Under the pieces are notes generated by a model. It was not told the DNA's origin, made no database searches, and was given only the letters and a program-made list of their open reading frames with translations. Made by a program: the position numbers and the translations under genes. Shown here in pieces: positions 17,022 to 24,913 of a DNA stretch of 34,358 nt. Position 1 is the stretch's first letter. Each line of letters begins with the position of its first letter. Origin of the DNA: Astrobacterium formosum (GTDB taxonomy: Bacteria; Pseudomonadota; Alphaproteobacteria; Rhizobiales; Xanthobacteraceae); contig JAVDCA010000043.1 of the NCBI GenBank assembly GCA_030848545.1, positions 1-34,358 on the forward strand, given 5' to 3'.

Positions 17022-17893
17022 CGAAGCATCCTTGAGTCATCGACCAGAGACCGGCGTCCCGACGCCTTCTGACGGGACGTATCGCCGACGTGGCGCATCC
17101 GCCTTTCTTTGTCGCGGCGTCGCGTTTCCGACCGAACCGGAATCCGCAATGTCACTGTCGTACCGACGCCGAGCCTGCTTTCGATGGTGACGTTGCCACC
17201 GAGATCCTCCGCGAAACGTCGAACCATCGTCAGCCCGAGACCGTTGCCGCCGACACCGGTTTTCGTAGAGAAGAACGCGTCGAAGGCGCGTGATATGGTT
17301 TCCGGCGACATGCCTTTGCCGGTGTCCGAGACACGAAGCACCAGTTCAGTCGCGATCCCGCGAACCCGGCGGGTCGAAACAACGATCGAGAGCACGCCGG
17401 CCGTTGGTATCGCATCGCGAGCATTGAGCGCCAGGTTCAAGATTGCGTTCTCGAGATTCCCACGATCGCAGACGATGCGCGGCGCAACCGGATCAACATC
17501 TATCTTAACGCGCATTTTGCTGTTGCCGATCCATCGCAGCGGCTGCTCCAGAGCGGACAGACAGATCGCAAGATCGACGGTGTCGTATTTCGTCTCATCT
17601 TCACGCGCGATGCTGAGGATCTGCTTGATCGTAGCTCTCGCGCGCTCAAGCGATCTGCACGCGCAGTCGACCGCCGGCTGCAGTTCCTTCGACGACTTGA
17701 TGGCCGGATGCTGATCGAGCACTTCCAACGTTCCCGAGAGAACATGAATAGTGTTGCCCAGGTCGTGGACGATGCCTGCGGTCATCAATCCAATCGCCTC
17801 CAGCCGAACCGCGCCTTGTTGTGGTGAAGGGAGGTCGAGAGGCAATCGCGCGCCGATACTCGCCGATTTGGCTTCCGTCATCATGGACCGCAT
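17018..17893 (-). CDS. Soluble sensor histidine kinase without an input domain
   Basis: The 291-residue kinase consists of a HisKA-like dimerisation domain with phospho-acceptor H43 (GLMTAGIVHDLGNTIHVL) and a HATPase_c domain (N box NLALNARDAI, G1 DTGKGMS, F box FDAFFSTK, G2 GGNGLGLTMVRRFAEDLGG). No membrane segment or PAS, GAF or HAMP domain precedes it, so it must sense through a partner or act in the cytoplasm. VHDLGN replaces the more usual HEINNPL form. I prefer ATG 17893 because GGAGA lies six bases upstream; ATG 17905 is an alternative four codons longer. It is the first gene of the operon and its stop overlaps the adaptor start. Confidence 0.88.
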   Translation of the reverse strand: MRSMMTEAKSASIGARLPLDLPSPQQGAVRLEAIGLMTAGIVHDLGNTIHVLSGTLEVLDQHPAIKSSKELQPAVDCACRSLERARATIKQILSIAREDETKYDTVDLAICLSALEQPLRWIGNSKMRVKIDVDPVAPRIVCDRGNLENAILNLALNARDAIPTAGVLSIVVSTRRVRGIATELVLRVSDTGKGMSPETISRAFDAFFSTKTGVGGNGLGLTMVRRFAEDLGGNVTIESRLGVGTTVTLRIPVRSETRRRDKERRMRHVGDTSRQKASGRRSLVDDSRMLR

Positions 17894-17905
17894 GGGTGTC
17901 TCCAT

Positions 17906-18311
17906 CTTCGCAGGCGACGCTCATCACCAATGAATCAGCCGCCGAGAAGTCGTGTTCGACAATCTAGGAATCGGGGTGCGCACCGTCGATCACATGCTGG
18001 AATAGACCGCGCCATACCTTGGTCGTGGGCATTGGCGCGACTGGCAGGCGGAACGGCCGCCATAGGATATCGAAGCAGGCCGCATTCGCGGTCGAATTCC
18101 GACAGGGCGAGGAAGGCGCGCCACGGCGTAGTTCGGTAGCCAAACCTATCCGCAGGTCCAGGTCTGGCGACGGCTTGGCGAGCGCATCCCCTCCTGCTGC
18201 ACGATATCGCCGGTAGGCAACACGCCCGATCGTTTGCGGGACGGCTCGAACGTGTCGATCGGCGCGGGCGGAGCCGGATATTTCGTGGCTTCCAGCCAAA
18301 GGACAAATTCC
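17906..18311. other. Intergenic stretch between the divergent signalling operon and hydrolase gene
   Basis: About 400 bases lie between two divergent transcription units and should contain both promoters, but no consensus -35/-10 pair stands out to me. A minus-strand frame (FDILWRPFRLPVAPM, ending near 17964) has somewhat coding-like composition and could be the tail of a decayed gene. I do not recognise it and do not call it. Confidence 0.4.
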
Positions 18312-19142
18312 ATGACGACGATCACCACGAAGGACGGCGTGCATATCTTCTACAAGGATTGGGGTTCGAAGACCGCGCAACCGATGGTCTTCCATCACGG
18401 CTGGCCGCTGTGCTCCGACGATTGGGATGCCCAGATGCTGTACTTCCTCAGCAAGGGATACAGGGTCGTGGCCCACGATCGCCGCGGCCATGGCAGGTCG
18501 AGCCAAGTGAGCGACGGCCACGACATGGACCACTATGCGGCCGACGTCGCCGCGGTCGTCGAGCATCTCGACCTACGCAACACCATCCACATCGGCCATT
18601 CCACCGGCGGCGGCGAGGCCGCGCGCTATGTCGCGCATCATGGCAAAGAGCGCGTGGCGAAGCTCGTCCTGATCAGCGCCGTTGCGCCGCTGATGCTGAA
18701 GACGACGGCCAATCCCGGCGGACTGCCCATGGAGGCGTTCGACGGTCTGCGCAAGGCGATTGCGGCCGGCAGGGCGCAGTTCTACCTCGACTTCGCGAGC
18801 GGCCCGTTCTTCGGCTACAACCGCCCGGACGCCAAGCCGTCGCAGGCGGTCATCTGGAACTGGTGGCGCCAGGGCATGATGGGCAGCATCAAGGCGCAAT
18901 ACGAAGGGATCAAGGCGTTCGCGGAGACCGACTTCAGCGAGGACCTGAAGAGCATCACCGTACCGACGCTCGTCCTGCACGGCGACGACGATCAGATCGT
19001 TCCCATCGCCGACTCCGCACCGCTGTCGGCGAAGCTTCTGAAGAACAGCACGCTCAAGGTTTACGAGCGGTCGCCGCACGGCATCTGCACCACTCACGCG
19101 GATATCGTCAACGCCGATCTACTGGCTTTCGCCGCGCGATAG
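18312..19142 (+). CDS. Alpha/beta hydrolase, cofactor-free haloperoxidase-like
   Basis: This 276-residue cytoplasmic enzyme has an alpha/beta-hydrolase fold. The oxyanion-hole motif is [12 protein letters not shown]. The nucleophile elbow is [14 protein letters not shown] with Ser at G-H-S. The acid is in [11 protein letters not shown] and the catalytic histidine in [17 protein letters not shown] and WNWWRQGMM are typical of the non-haem chloroperoxidase/arylesterase group, which hydrolyses esters and can form peracids from acetate and hydrogen peroxide. The ATG at 18312 opens the conserved first strand ([19 protein letters not shown]); longer in-frame starts add unrelated sequence. The next gene, 119 bases on, is an FAD oxidoreductase in the same direction, and the two may be cotranscribed. 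The physiological substrate is unknown. Confidence 0.93.
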   Translation: MTTITTKDGVHIFYKDWGSKTAQPMVFHHGWPLCSDDWDAQMLYFLSKGYRVVAHDRRGHGRSSQVSDGHDMDHYAADVAAVVEHLDLRNTIHIGHSTGGGEAARYVAHHGKERVAKLVLISAVAPLMLKTTANPGGLPMEAFDGLRKAIAAGRAQFYLDFASGPFFGYNRPDAKPSQAVIWNWWRQGMMGSIKAQYEGIKAFAETDFSEDLKSITVPTLVLHGDDDQIVPIADSAPLSAKLLKNSTLKVYERSPHGICTTHADIVNADLLAFAAR

Positions 19143-19261
19143 CGGCGTCGCCTCGCATACCTCGCGTGCCGTCGAACCAAAGTGGCGTCGTCGCCTGCTG
19201 GGAAGCGGCACGGACGACGCGCGGGGTCTCTTTGAAACCGAATCCATCCGGAGCAACTCAC

Positions 19262-20467
19262 ATGCGAATTGTCATCATCGGCGCCGGCTTCGCCGGCATG
19301 TATGCGGCCCTGTCCTCCGCTCGCCTGCGCGACATCAGGGGCGTTTCGCCCGAGGAACTCGAAATCGCGCTGGTTTCGCCCGAACCGACATTGGTCGTGC
19401 GCCCGCGCCTTTACGAGCCGAAACCCGAAACCATGACGGCGCCTCTCCGCGACGTCCTCGCGGCCATCGGCGTTGCCTACGTGCAGGGCCGTGCCGAGGC
19501 GATCGACACCCGATCGCATTCGCTTGACCTGATCGGCGCCGACGGCGCGCGACGGTCACTTCCCTATGATCGACTGATCGTCGCCATCGGCAGTCGCCTG
19601 TTCCGTCCGAATATTCCAGGCCTCGCCGAATACGCGTTCAGCGTCGATCAACTCGACGATGCGATCGCTCTCGACCGGCACCTGCACGGCTTGGCGAGCC
19701 GGCCGGTGACGCAGGCGCGCGACACGGTCGTCGTGGCCGGCGGCGGCTTCACCGGCATCGAGGCGGCGACGGAGATACCCTCCCGGCTCCGGGCAATTCT
19801 GGGTAGCGGCACCAAGCCGCGGGTCGTTATCGTCGAGCGCAACGACGCAATCGCGCCCGACATGGGCGCCGGTCCGCGTCCCATCATCGAGGACGCACTG
19901 CGCGAACTGGGGGTGGAGACCAGGCTCGGTGTCGGCGTCGCGGCGCTGGACAAGGATGGTGCAACGCTGGGCAACGGCGAACGTATCGATTGCGAAACCG
20001 TTATCTGGTCGGCAGGAATGCGTGCAGCTCCGTTTTCCGCTCAGATTCCGGCCGAGCGGGACAATTTCGGCCGACTGCTGGTCGACCGCGAACTACGCGT
20101 CACTTCCGTACCCGGCGTCTTCGCTTCCGGCGATGCCGCCAAAGCGGCATGTGACGATGTTGGCAACCACGCACTGATGTCATGCCAGCATGCCACGCGG
20201 ATGGGCGCCTTCGCGGGGCACAATGCCGCCGCCGAACTGCTGGGTCTGCCCACCAAGCCATATCACCAGAAGGCCTATGTCACCTGTCTCGATCTCGGGA
20301 CTGCCGGTGCGATCTTCACGCGCGGTTGGGAGCGGAAGGTGGAGATGGTGGGCGCAGAGGCGAAGAAGACCAAGCAGGAAATCAACACGGTCTGGATCTA
20401 TCCTCCGCCGGCGGAACGCACCAAAGCGCTGGCGTCGGCTGATCCGGAACGCGTCACCGATCTCTGA
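19262..20467 (+). CDS. FAD-dependent pyridine-nucleotide oxidoreductase (NDH-2-like)
   Basis: The 401-residue flavoprotein starts with the FAD-binding Rossmann motif MRIVIIGAGFAGMYAA. The NAD(P)H-binding Rossmann motif VVVAGGGFTGIEAATE follows at about residues 157-172, and a second FAD contact, GVFASGDAA, at about 288-296. QHATRMGAFAGHNAAAEL, just after it, matches the quinone-side helix seen in type II NADH dehydrogenases. It likely passes electrons from NAD(P)H to a quinone or other acceptor, with no proton pumping. No redox-active CxxC is present, so it is not a disulphide reductase. The ATG at 19262 begins the Rossmann strand; upstream in-frame sequence is the shadow of the hydrolase gene. 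No C-terminal membrane anchor is clear. Confidence 0.9.
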   Translation: MRIVIIGAGFAGMYAALSSARLRDIRGVSPEELEIALVSPEPTLVVRPRLYEPKPETMTAPLRDVLAAIGVAYVQGRAEAIDTRSHSLDLIGADGARRSLPYDRLIVAIGSRLFRPNIPGLAEYAFSVDQLDDAIALDRHLHGLASRPVTQARDTVVVAGGGFTGIEAATEIPSRLRAILGSGTKPRVVIVERNDAIAPDMGAGPRPIIEDALRELGVETRLGVGVAALDKDGATLGNGERIDCETVIWSAGMRAAPFSAQIPAERDNFGRLLVDRELRVTSVPGVFASGDAAKAACDDVGNHALMSCQHATRMGAFAGHNAAAELLGLPTKPYHQKAYVTCLDLGTAGAIFTRGWERKVEMVGAEAKKTKQEINTVWIYPPPAERTKALASADPERVTDL

Positions 20468-21020
20468 GCTCCTCGTGCGGAACACAACGGCGTCCCGTGC
20501 GGCTGCGCGCACATTGAAAATCGTACGGACTGGCGCTCATCACTAAGCAGCGTGATGTTATTCACTGCCCCGGGTTCGTCATATCATTGTCGGACCCGGT
20601 ATTTCCGCCAGCCCTTACCGGTTCATCAATCCTGAGCCCTTCGGCATCCGGCGCCGGCCGGCGGCCGACACCTTTGATTTCGATTCGATCCGGATCGCTC
20701 CCGGCACGATGGACTGGAAGTTCGGCCCTGAGTCGTTGCGCCCGAAATGCCTGGTGGCGGGACCCATGGCGCCTGTTCGGCCGGCACTTACAAATACCTG
20801 CCTGAGGCGGCATCCGACCGAACAGGATCGCCGGCGTCTCGATCGACGCACTCGAAGCGGCCGTCATCGCCGGTTCTCCGGAAGCCGAGTGCGTGGCAGA
20901 TCGGCGCGATTTCCCGGCAACGATCTGCGCCGCACTGACAGGACTCCCGGCCGGCGCAGGCCGCGTTGAGTGTGATGACGCTGGAGCAATGGGCGTCGTC
21001 GCATTGAAGCAAACAGCGGT
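20468..21020. other. Gene-free stretch between convergent genes
   Basis: Roughly 550 bases contain no gene I can support. A plus-strand frame from about 20803 to 21036 (reading ALEAAVIAGSPEAECVADR) has plausible codon use but no start codon or ribosome-binding site and follows a stop, so it may be the tail of a decayed gene. The genes on both sides point inward. Confidence 0.45.
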
Positions 21021-21055
21021 CAGGGCGTGTACTCATTGATTGAGTACACGCCCTG
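21021..21055. repeat. Perfect 15-bp inverted repeat with a 5-base loop
   Basis: CAGGGCGTGTACTCA (21021-21035) is followed after TTGAT by its exact reverse complement (21041-21055). It lies between the convergent oxidoreductase and metallo-hydrolase genes, 25 bases beyond the stop of the latter. No T-run follows on either strand, so it is not a standard terminator, although a strong hairpin between convergent genes could still stop transcription. The half-site GTGTACTCA also occurs at 946-954 in the RND operator region. Confidence 0.85.
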
Positions 21056-21079
21056 GCTCGGCCCTGATCCGACAAGCGG

Positions 21080-21997
21080 TCAGTAGTCCCAGAAGACCGG
21101 TACCCAGCGAAAGGCGTCGCCATCAACCGCCACCCGGCCGACGGACGGGAAAGGCAGGTGAGTGGCCACCAGGATCTCGCCGGTCTCGGCCAACTCCCGC
21201 AAAAGACGGAGCCGAACGCGCGCCGCTTCCTCGGGATCGTGTTCGAAACCGTTGTGCCAATCGGGTTGGTCGAACCCGACCGCAAACACGGCATCGCCGG
21301 CGAACGTCAACCGATCGCCGCCGGACGTCAGGCGAACTACGCTGTGCCCGGGTGTGTGGCCGCCGGTGCGATGGACGATCACCCCTGGCGCCACCTCGTG
21401 TTGATCCTCGAACAGCCGAAGATGGTCGCGGTACTGTTTCATGAACTGCTTGGCAGCCGACCGAAGCGCGTCCGGGAACCCTGGCGGCATGGAGGTATGC
21501 GAGAAATCGGGGGCCTCCCAGAACTTGACCTCGGCGGCCGCCACATGGATTCTCAGGTCCGGACGCAAACGGTTTTTCACCCCGTCGACGAGCAGTCCGC
21601 CGACGTGATCCATGTGCATGTGGGTCAGAACCACGTCGGTCACGGACGCAAGATCGATGGCGGCCGCCTCCAGTCGCTTGATCAACTGTCCGGCCCGCGG
21701 CAAGTGCAGGTCCGGGTCCAACCCGAGTCCAGCGTCGATGAGTATGGTCCGGCCACCGCTGCTGACCATGGCAACGTTCAGCGGCCAGTCGAAAGCATCC
21801 GGCGGCAGGAACATGTCGTCCAGCCACGCCGCCCGGACGGCCGGGTCGGCATTGTACGCCATCATTGCGGTTGGAAGTGGCAGCACGCCATCACTGACCA
21901 CCAGAACGTCGATCTCGCCGACCCGTAGCGCGTAGCGCGACGGAACCAACTCGTCGGGCCCCGATCTAACGGGGGGCGCGGTAATGTCCAGGCTCAT
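21080..21997 (-). CDS. Metallo-beta-lactamase-fold hydrolase (lactonase-like)
   Basis: This 305-residue protein carries the di-zinc site of the MBL superfamily: THMHMDHVGG (HxHxDH) at about residues 126-135, a third-ligand histidine in GGHTPGHS, the bridging aspartate in LTFAGDAVF and a late histidine in VATHLPFPSVG. The THMHMDHVGG form and the long N-terminal strand resemble the group containing quorum-quenching lactonases and alkylsulfatase-like or methyl-parathion hydrolases. The latter often carry a cleavable signal, but none is seen here, so a cytoplasmic location is likely. GGAGAG lies just upstream of the ATG at 21997. It is transcribed toward the oxidoreductase gene. The substrate cannot be fixed from sequence. 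Confidence 0.93.
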   Translation of the reverse strand: MSLDITAPPVRSGPDELVPSRYALRVGEIDVLVVSDGVLPLPTAMMAYNADPAVRAAWLDDMFLPPDAFDWPLNVAMVSSGGRTILIDAGLGLDPDLHLPRAGQLIKRLEAAAIDLASVTDVVLTHMHMDHVGGLLVDGVKNRLRPDLRIHVAAAEVKFWEAPDFSHTSMPPGFPDALRSAAKQFMKQYRDHLRLFEDQHEVAPGVIVHRTGGHTPGHSVVRLTSGGDRLTFAGDAVFAVGFDQPDWHNGFEHDPEEAARVRLRLLRELAETGEILVATHLPFPSVGRVAVDGDAFRWVPVFWDY

Positions 21998-22510
21998 GGT
22001 TCTCTCCTTCTGATCGCCGCCTTACACGCGGCATCGACGACGCTACGTTGCAGCGTGTCCGCGGTCGATCGCGTCGAGGGAGAGGACGAACCATACCAAG
22101 GGAGAGGTGGCATGATGCAAGTCGCGGGGCTTCTGACTGTCGACGAACTCGTCATTGTCCAGCCCGGCGAACGGCAGCCGCTGTTCGAACAATCGGAACG
22201 GCGGATGCCTTGCGTGGCAAGCGACGATGGCGTCGGGCTCTGTTGCTGCCTGGACCATGGCGCATCCCGCATGTCTATCCCAAGATTGTGTTGACGGATG
22301 GGGAGTGGTCTGCCGCCGGCAATCCGCGCGCGATTGCCAGGCGAGCCCGCAGCGCCGATTTCACAACGGAGCGCTTCATCGCGCTTTGATTTTCGTTTGG
22401 CATGGAAAGTCGTAGGTGAGTCGCCACGCGATTCACCTACCGCACTTCAACGTGGGCAAATCATTTTTCCGGCGGAATAGCTGGACACTCGCATGCCCAA
22501 TGTCCGATCA
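21998..22510. other. Intergenic stretch before the left integrase repeat
   Basis: About 510 bases lie upstream of the MBL gene (minus strand) and the left integrase repeat (plus strand). Small frames on both strands lack motifs and ribosome-binding sites. I see nothing that I can call. Confidence 0.45.
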
Positions 22511-22642
22511 GGGTCAGAGTTCGCCCAGCGCTAGGCATGAGCCCCGGGCATGACGACCGAAGTAGCCAGGTTGGAGACGTAGGGACCGCACCTTCCTAGC
22601 CGGGAGCATACTGGACGACCCCCTCTGTAGAGGAGTTCGGCC

Positions 22643-23278
22643 ATGCAGACCCCAGAGAATGTCGAGGTCAGCGCCACCCGCAAATGCTCGTGGAACAAGG
22701 GAAAGATGCGAGGCTCGAAGCCGCCCCTTCAAACGAAGCACGTGTGGGCCATCCGTACCAAGCTCCAGGTCGATGGCAAAATCCGCGAACTTGCCATGTT
22801 CAATCTCGCGATCGACAGCAAGCTGCGCGGCTGCGACCTGGTTCGTATCCGAGTGGAGGACGTCGCCCCACATGGATTGGCAATCGACCGTGCGGTCGTC
22901 CGACAACGGAAAACTGGACATCCGGTCAAGTTCGAGCTGACCGAGCATACCAGGGAAGCCGTGGACGCCCACATTCGCGCAAGCGGCCTCAGGCCGGGGC
23001 AGTTCCTCTTCTCCAGCCGCAAGGACCGAAGCCGTCCGATATCGACCAGGCAGTATGCCCGGCTGCTCGCGGGGTGGATCGCAAGTGTCGGGCTTGACCC
23101 GACTTTCTTCGGCACGCATTCGCTCCGCCGGACGAAGGCGACCTTGATCTACCGGCGAACCGGCAACTTACGCGCCGTACAGCTACTGCTCGGCCATACC
23201 AAGATCGAGAGCACCGTCCGCTACCTCGGGATCGAGGTCGATGACGCGCTTGCGATCGCCGAGCAGGTTGACGTCTGA
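22643..23278 (+). CDS. Tyrosine recombinase, catalytic-domain-only, left copy
   Basis: This 211-residue tyrosine recombinase has all catalytic residues: R62 (SKLRGCDLVRIR), K90, H159 and R162 (THSLRRTKA), H185 (LLGHTKIEST) and nucleophile Y194 (VRYLG). It lacks the usual N-terminal core-binding (SAM-like) domain of phage integrases and XerC/D, so it is about 100 residues shorter than those. It would cut and rejoin DNA at a short paired site. A ribosome-binding site (GAGGAG) precedes the ATG. About nine residues differ from the copy at 32090-32725. It is in the same orientation, and the pair encloses the catabolic cluster. Confidence 0.93.
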   Translation: MQTPENVEVSATRKCSWNKGKMRGSKPPLQTKHVWAIRTKLQVDGKIRELAMFNLAIDSKLRGCDLVRIRVEDVAPHGLAIDRAVVRQRKTGHPVKFELTEHTREAVDAHIRASGLRPGQFLFSSRKDRSRPISTRQYARLLAGWIASVGLDPTFFGTHSLRRTKATLIYRRTGNLRAVQLLLGHTKIESTVRYLGIEVDDALAIAEQVDV

Positions 23279-23283
23279 AGTAC

Positions 23284-23311
23284 CCGGGCAGAGCGGACGC
23301 GCCCTGCCCGG
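23284..23311 (+). repeat. Conserved hairpin downstream of the left integrase
   Basis: CCGGGCAG (23284-23291) and CTGCCCGG (23304-23311) form an 8-bp stem with a 12-base loop, five bases after the stop. The same element follows the right integrase. No T-run follows. It may be a terminator-like hairpin or part of the recombinase target site. Confidence 0.6.
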
Positions 23312-23334
23312 CCCTTATGGGCAAAGGGTGCCAT

Positions 23335-23595
23335 AAACGGACTGCCGAGGTGAACCTGTGCAGCTCCCGCGCCGGACGCTGCCTAGGGGCGCGGACGACA
23401 CAGGGTCTCGTCCGGTTTCGCGGCGCGGTCCTGAGGGGGCACTTATTCCGGGGCGAACGGAAGCGCTTCAAGTCTCAAGACAACGACGTATCGCTAGCCT
23501 TCTTCATGTCTGCCCCGCTGCACTCGGCAACGTCGTGCCAGAAGCGGACATACTGTCTTAAGATCGATCTATCCTGCGGCGATCCGTTGTTTCGG
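23335..23595. other. Short gene-free junction inside the island
   Basis: About 260 bases lie between the left repeat and the amidohydrolase stop. The stretch around 23507-23555 (CAGAAGCGGACAT) resembles intergenic repeat debris I associate with Bradyrhizobium-type genomes. That link is from memory and weak. No gene is seen. Confidence 0.35.
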
Positions 23596-24819
23596 TCATC
23601 CGATGGGCGGACATCCCTTGTGAATGACGTGATAGGCCATCCCTTTGCGGACCACGAGAGCGGGAACCAGCAATTCGCCGCCTGAAAACCGCTCGCCGCC
23701 GCGGCGATCCATGAACTCGTATTGCCCACTGTGCAATTCCAGAACGCTGATGTCCGCTTCGCGCCCTATCCGCAGGCTGCCCTTGCGATCATCCAGCCTC
23801 ATCGCCTTTGCGGCATTGATGGTCGTCATGGCCAGAATGTCCTCAAGCGAGAGCCCGACCGTCAGGAACCTGGACAGGCTCATACCCCAATTGTTGTTGA
23901 CTCCGTCGATGCTGACACAGCCGTAGTCCGAGCTGATGAGCGCCGGCTTGAAGCCACGCGCGATGGCGCGCCGGAGCGACGCGACGCTGAAATTCGTCTG
24001 CCCGACGCAGGCATCGAGCAAGACCCCCCTCTCCACGGCCGTGCGGATGAGATCGTCGAAAGCGCCGTCCTCCCGGAACAGCTTGCCGCGCTTGCCCGTG
24101 AATGCGTGGGCGATGACGTCGCCCGGACGCAGGCGCTCCAGCGCGCCTCGGGTGAAACCGTCCACTTCCGCGTCGCTCAGCCGGTCGCTGAAGAAGTCGC
24201 CGATGTGCAGCGTCAGCGGAAGACCGCACTGATCGCAAAGCCGCAGGAATTCGTCGAGCCCCTGCAGGCCTTTGTGGACGATGAAATCCTCCATCGCCCG
24301 GAGCTTCAGGCAGATGATCCGGTCGCGGTATTTCTCGACGGTCTCGACGACACGGTAGGTCTGGATTTTCTGGGCCTCCTTGGGGTCCCAGCTTTCCGGA
24401 TCGTGCGCGAACCCGATTGGATGCAGGTGCAGCATCGCGTACACGTCGGTGACGCTGCGCGTGATGTATCTGTCGTGGAAGTCGGGAAACGTCATGTAGC
24501 CCGAGCTGCCGGCGTCGACGACGGTCGGAACGCCGTTGTAGATGCCGCCGGTATCGGGATTCAGGCTGATCCACGTCGCGGGATAGCAATGCTGGTGCGC
24601 GTCGACGAACCCGGGAATGACCAGCTTGCCGGTGCAATCGATGATGTCGTAGCAGGGCCCCTTCAGGTCGGCGGCGACGGCGGCGATCTTGCCGTCGGCA
24701 ATGGCGACGTCGAGGATGCCGTCCAAGCCGAGCTCGGCGTCGACGACGCGGCCGTTCTTCAGGATGAGATCGTATTGCGCGCCCGGCGCGGCCATGTCGG
24801 TGAGGTCATAGGTCTTCAT
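23596..24819 (-). CDS. Amidohydrolase/deacetylase-family metal-dependent hydrolase
   Basis: This 407-residue TIM-barrel enzyme of the amidohydrolase superfamily has metal ligands in order: GFVDAHQHC (HxH), a lysine in CLKLRAME (probable carboxylated bridge), LTLHIGDF (His), IAHAFTGK (His) and ISSDYG (Asp). An N-terminal beta-sandwich (LILKNGRVVDAELGLDGILD) and the matching C-terminal strands frame the barrel. IAHAFTGK and SSDYGC fit the EF_0837/AHA_3915 deacetylase-like group, related to dihydroorotases and D-aminoacylases. I take ATG 24819 because upstream in-frame sequence is Arg/Ser-rich shadow of dctM. It is the last gene of the TRAP operon, so it probably acts on the imported compound or a product of it. 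The substrate is not known. Confidence 0.9.
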   Translation of the reverse strand: MKTYDLTDMAAPGAQYDLILKNGRVVDAELGLDGILDVAIADGKIAAVAADLKGPCYDIIDCTGKLVIPGFVDAHQHCYPATWISLNPDTGGIYNGVPTVVDAGSSGYMTFPDFHDRYITRSVTDVYAMLHLHPIGFAHDPESWDPKEAQKIQTYRVVETVEKYRDRIICLKLRAMEDFIVHKGLQGLDEFLRLCDQCGLPLTLHIGDFFSDRLSDAEVDGFTRGALERLRPGDVIAHAFTGKRGKLFREDGAFDDLIRTAVERGVLLDACVGQTNFSVASLRRAIARGFKPALISSDYGCVSIDGVNNNWGMSLSRFLTVGLSLEDILAMTTINAAKAMRLDDRKGSLRIGREADISVLELHSGQYEFMDRRGGERFSGGELLVPALVVRKGMAYHVIHKGCPPIG

Positions 24820-24913
24820 CGAGAAAGCCTTTTGGTTCGAGGATGGACGACGGCCATCCCCCTCCGTCTTCGAATGAACGACACGCCGATGGCGGATAGC
24901 CCGCGCGCCGCGA

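Larger units (their letters stand above)
22511..23334 (+). repeat. Left copy of a direct integrase-bearing repeat (about 0.82 kb)
   Basis: Homology to the copy at 31959-32781 begins at GGGTCAGAGT and ends at GTGCCAT. It covers about 130 bases upstream of the recombinase gene, the whole gene and about 56 bases downstream. From the ATG to the end the two copies are collinear without gaps (offset 9447). One single-base length difference lies upstream of the gene. Sequence outside these limits is unrelated, so the unit itself is the mobile or duplicated entity. Confidence 0.85.

Noticed and set aside
17964-18300. Minus-strand frame tail with coding-like composition in the divergent gap
   Set aside because: No recognisable family and no credible start; the upstream part is antisense to the hydrolase gene.
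20562-20867. Small minus-strand frame (101 codons) between the convergent genes
   Set aside because: No ribosome-binding site or motif and poor codon use; could not be supported.
21021-21055. Calling the perfect inverted repeat a rho-independent terminator
   Set aside because: There is no T-run after the hairpin on either strand, so it is listed as a repeat with the function left open.
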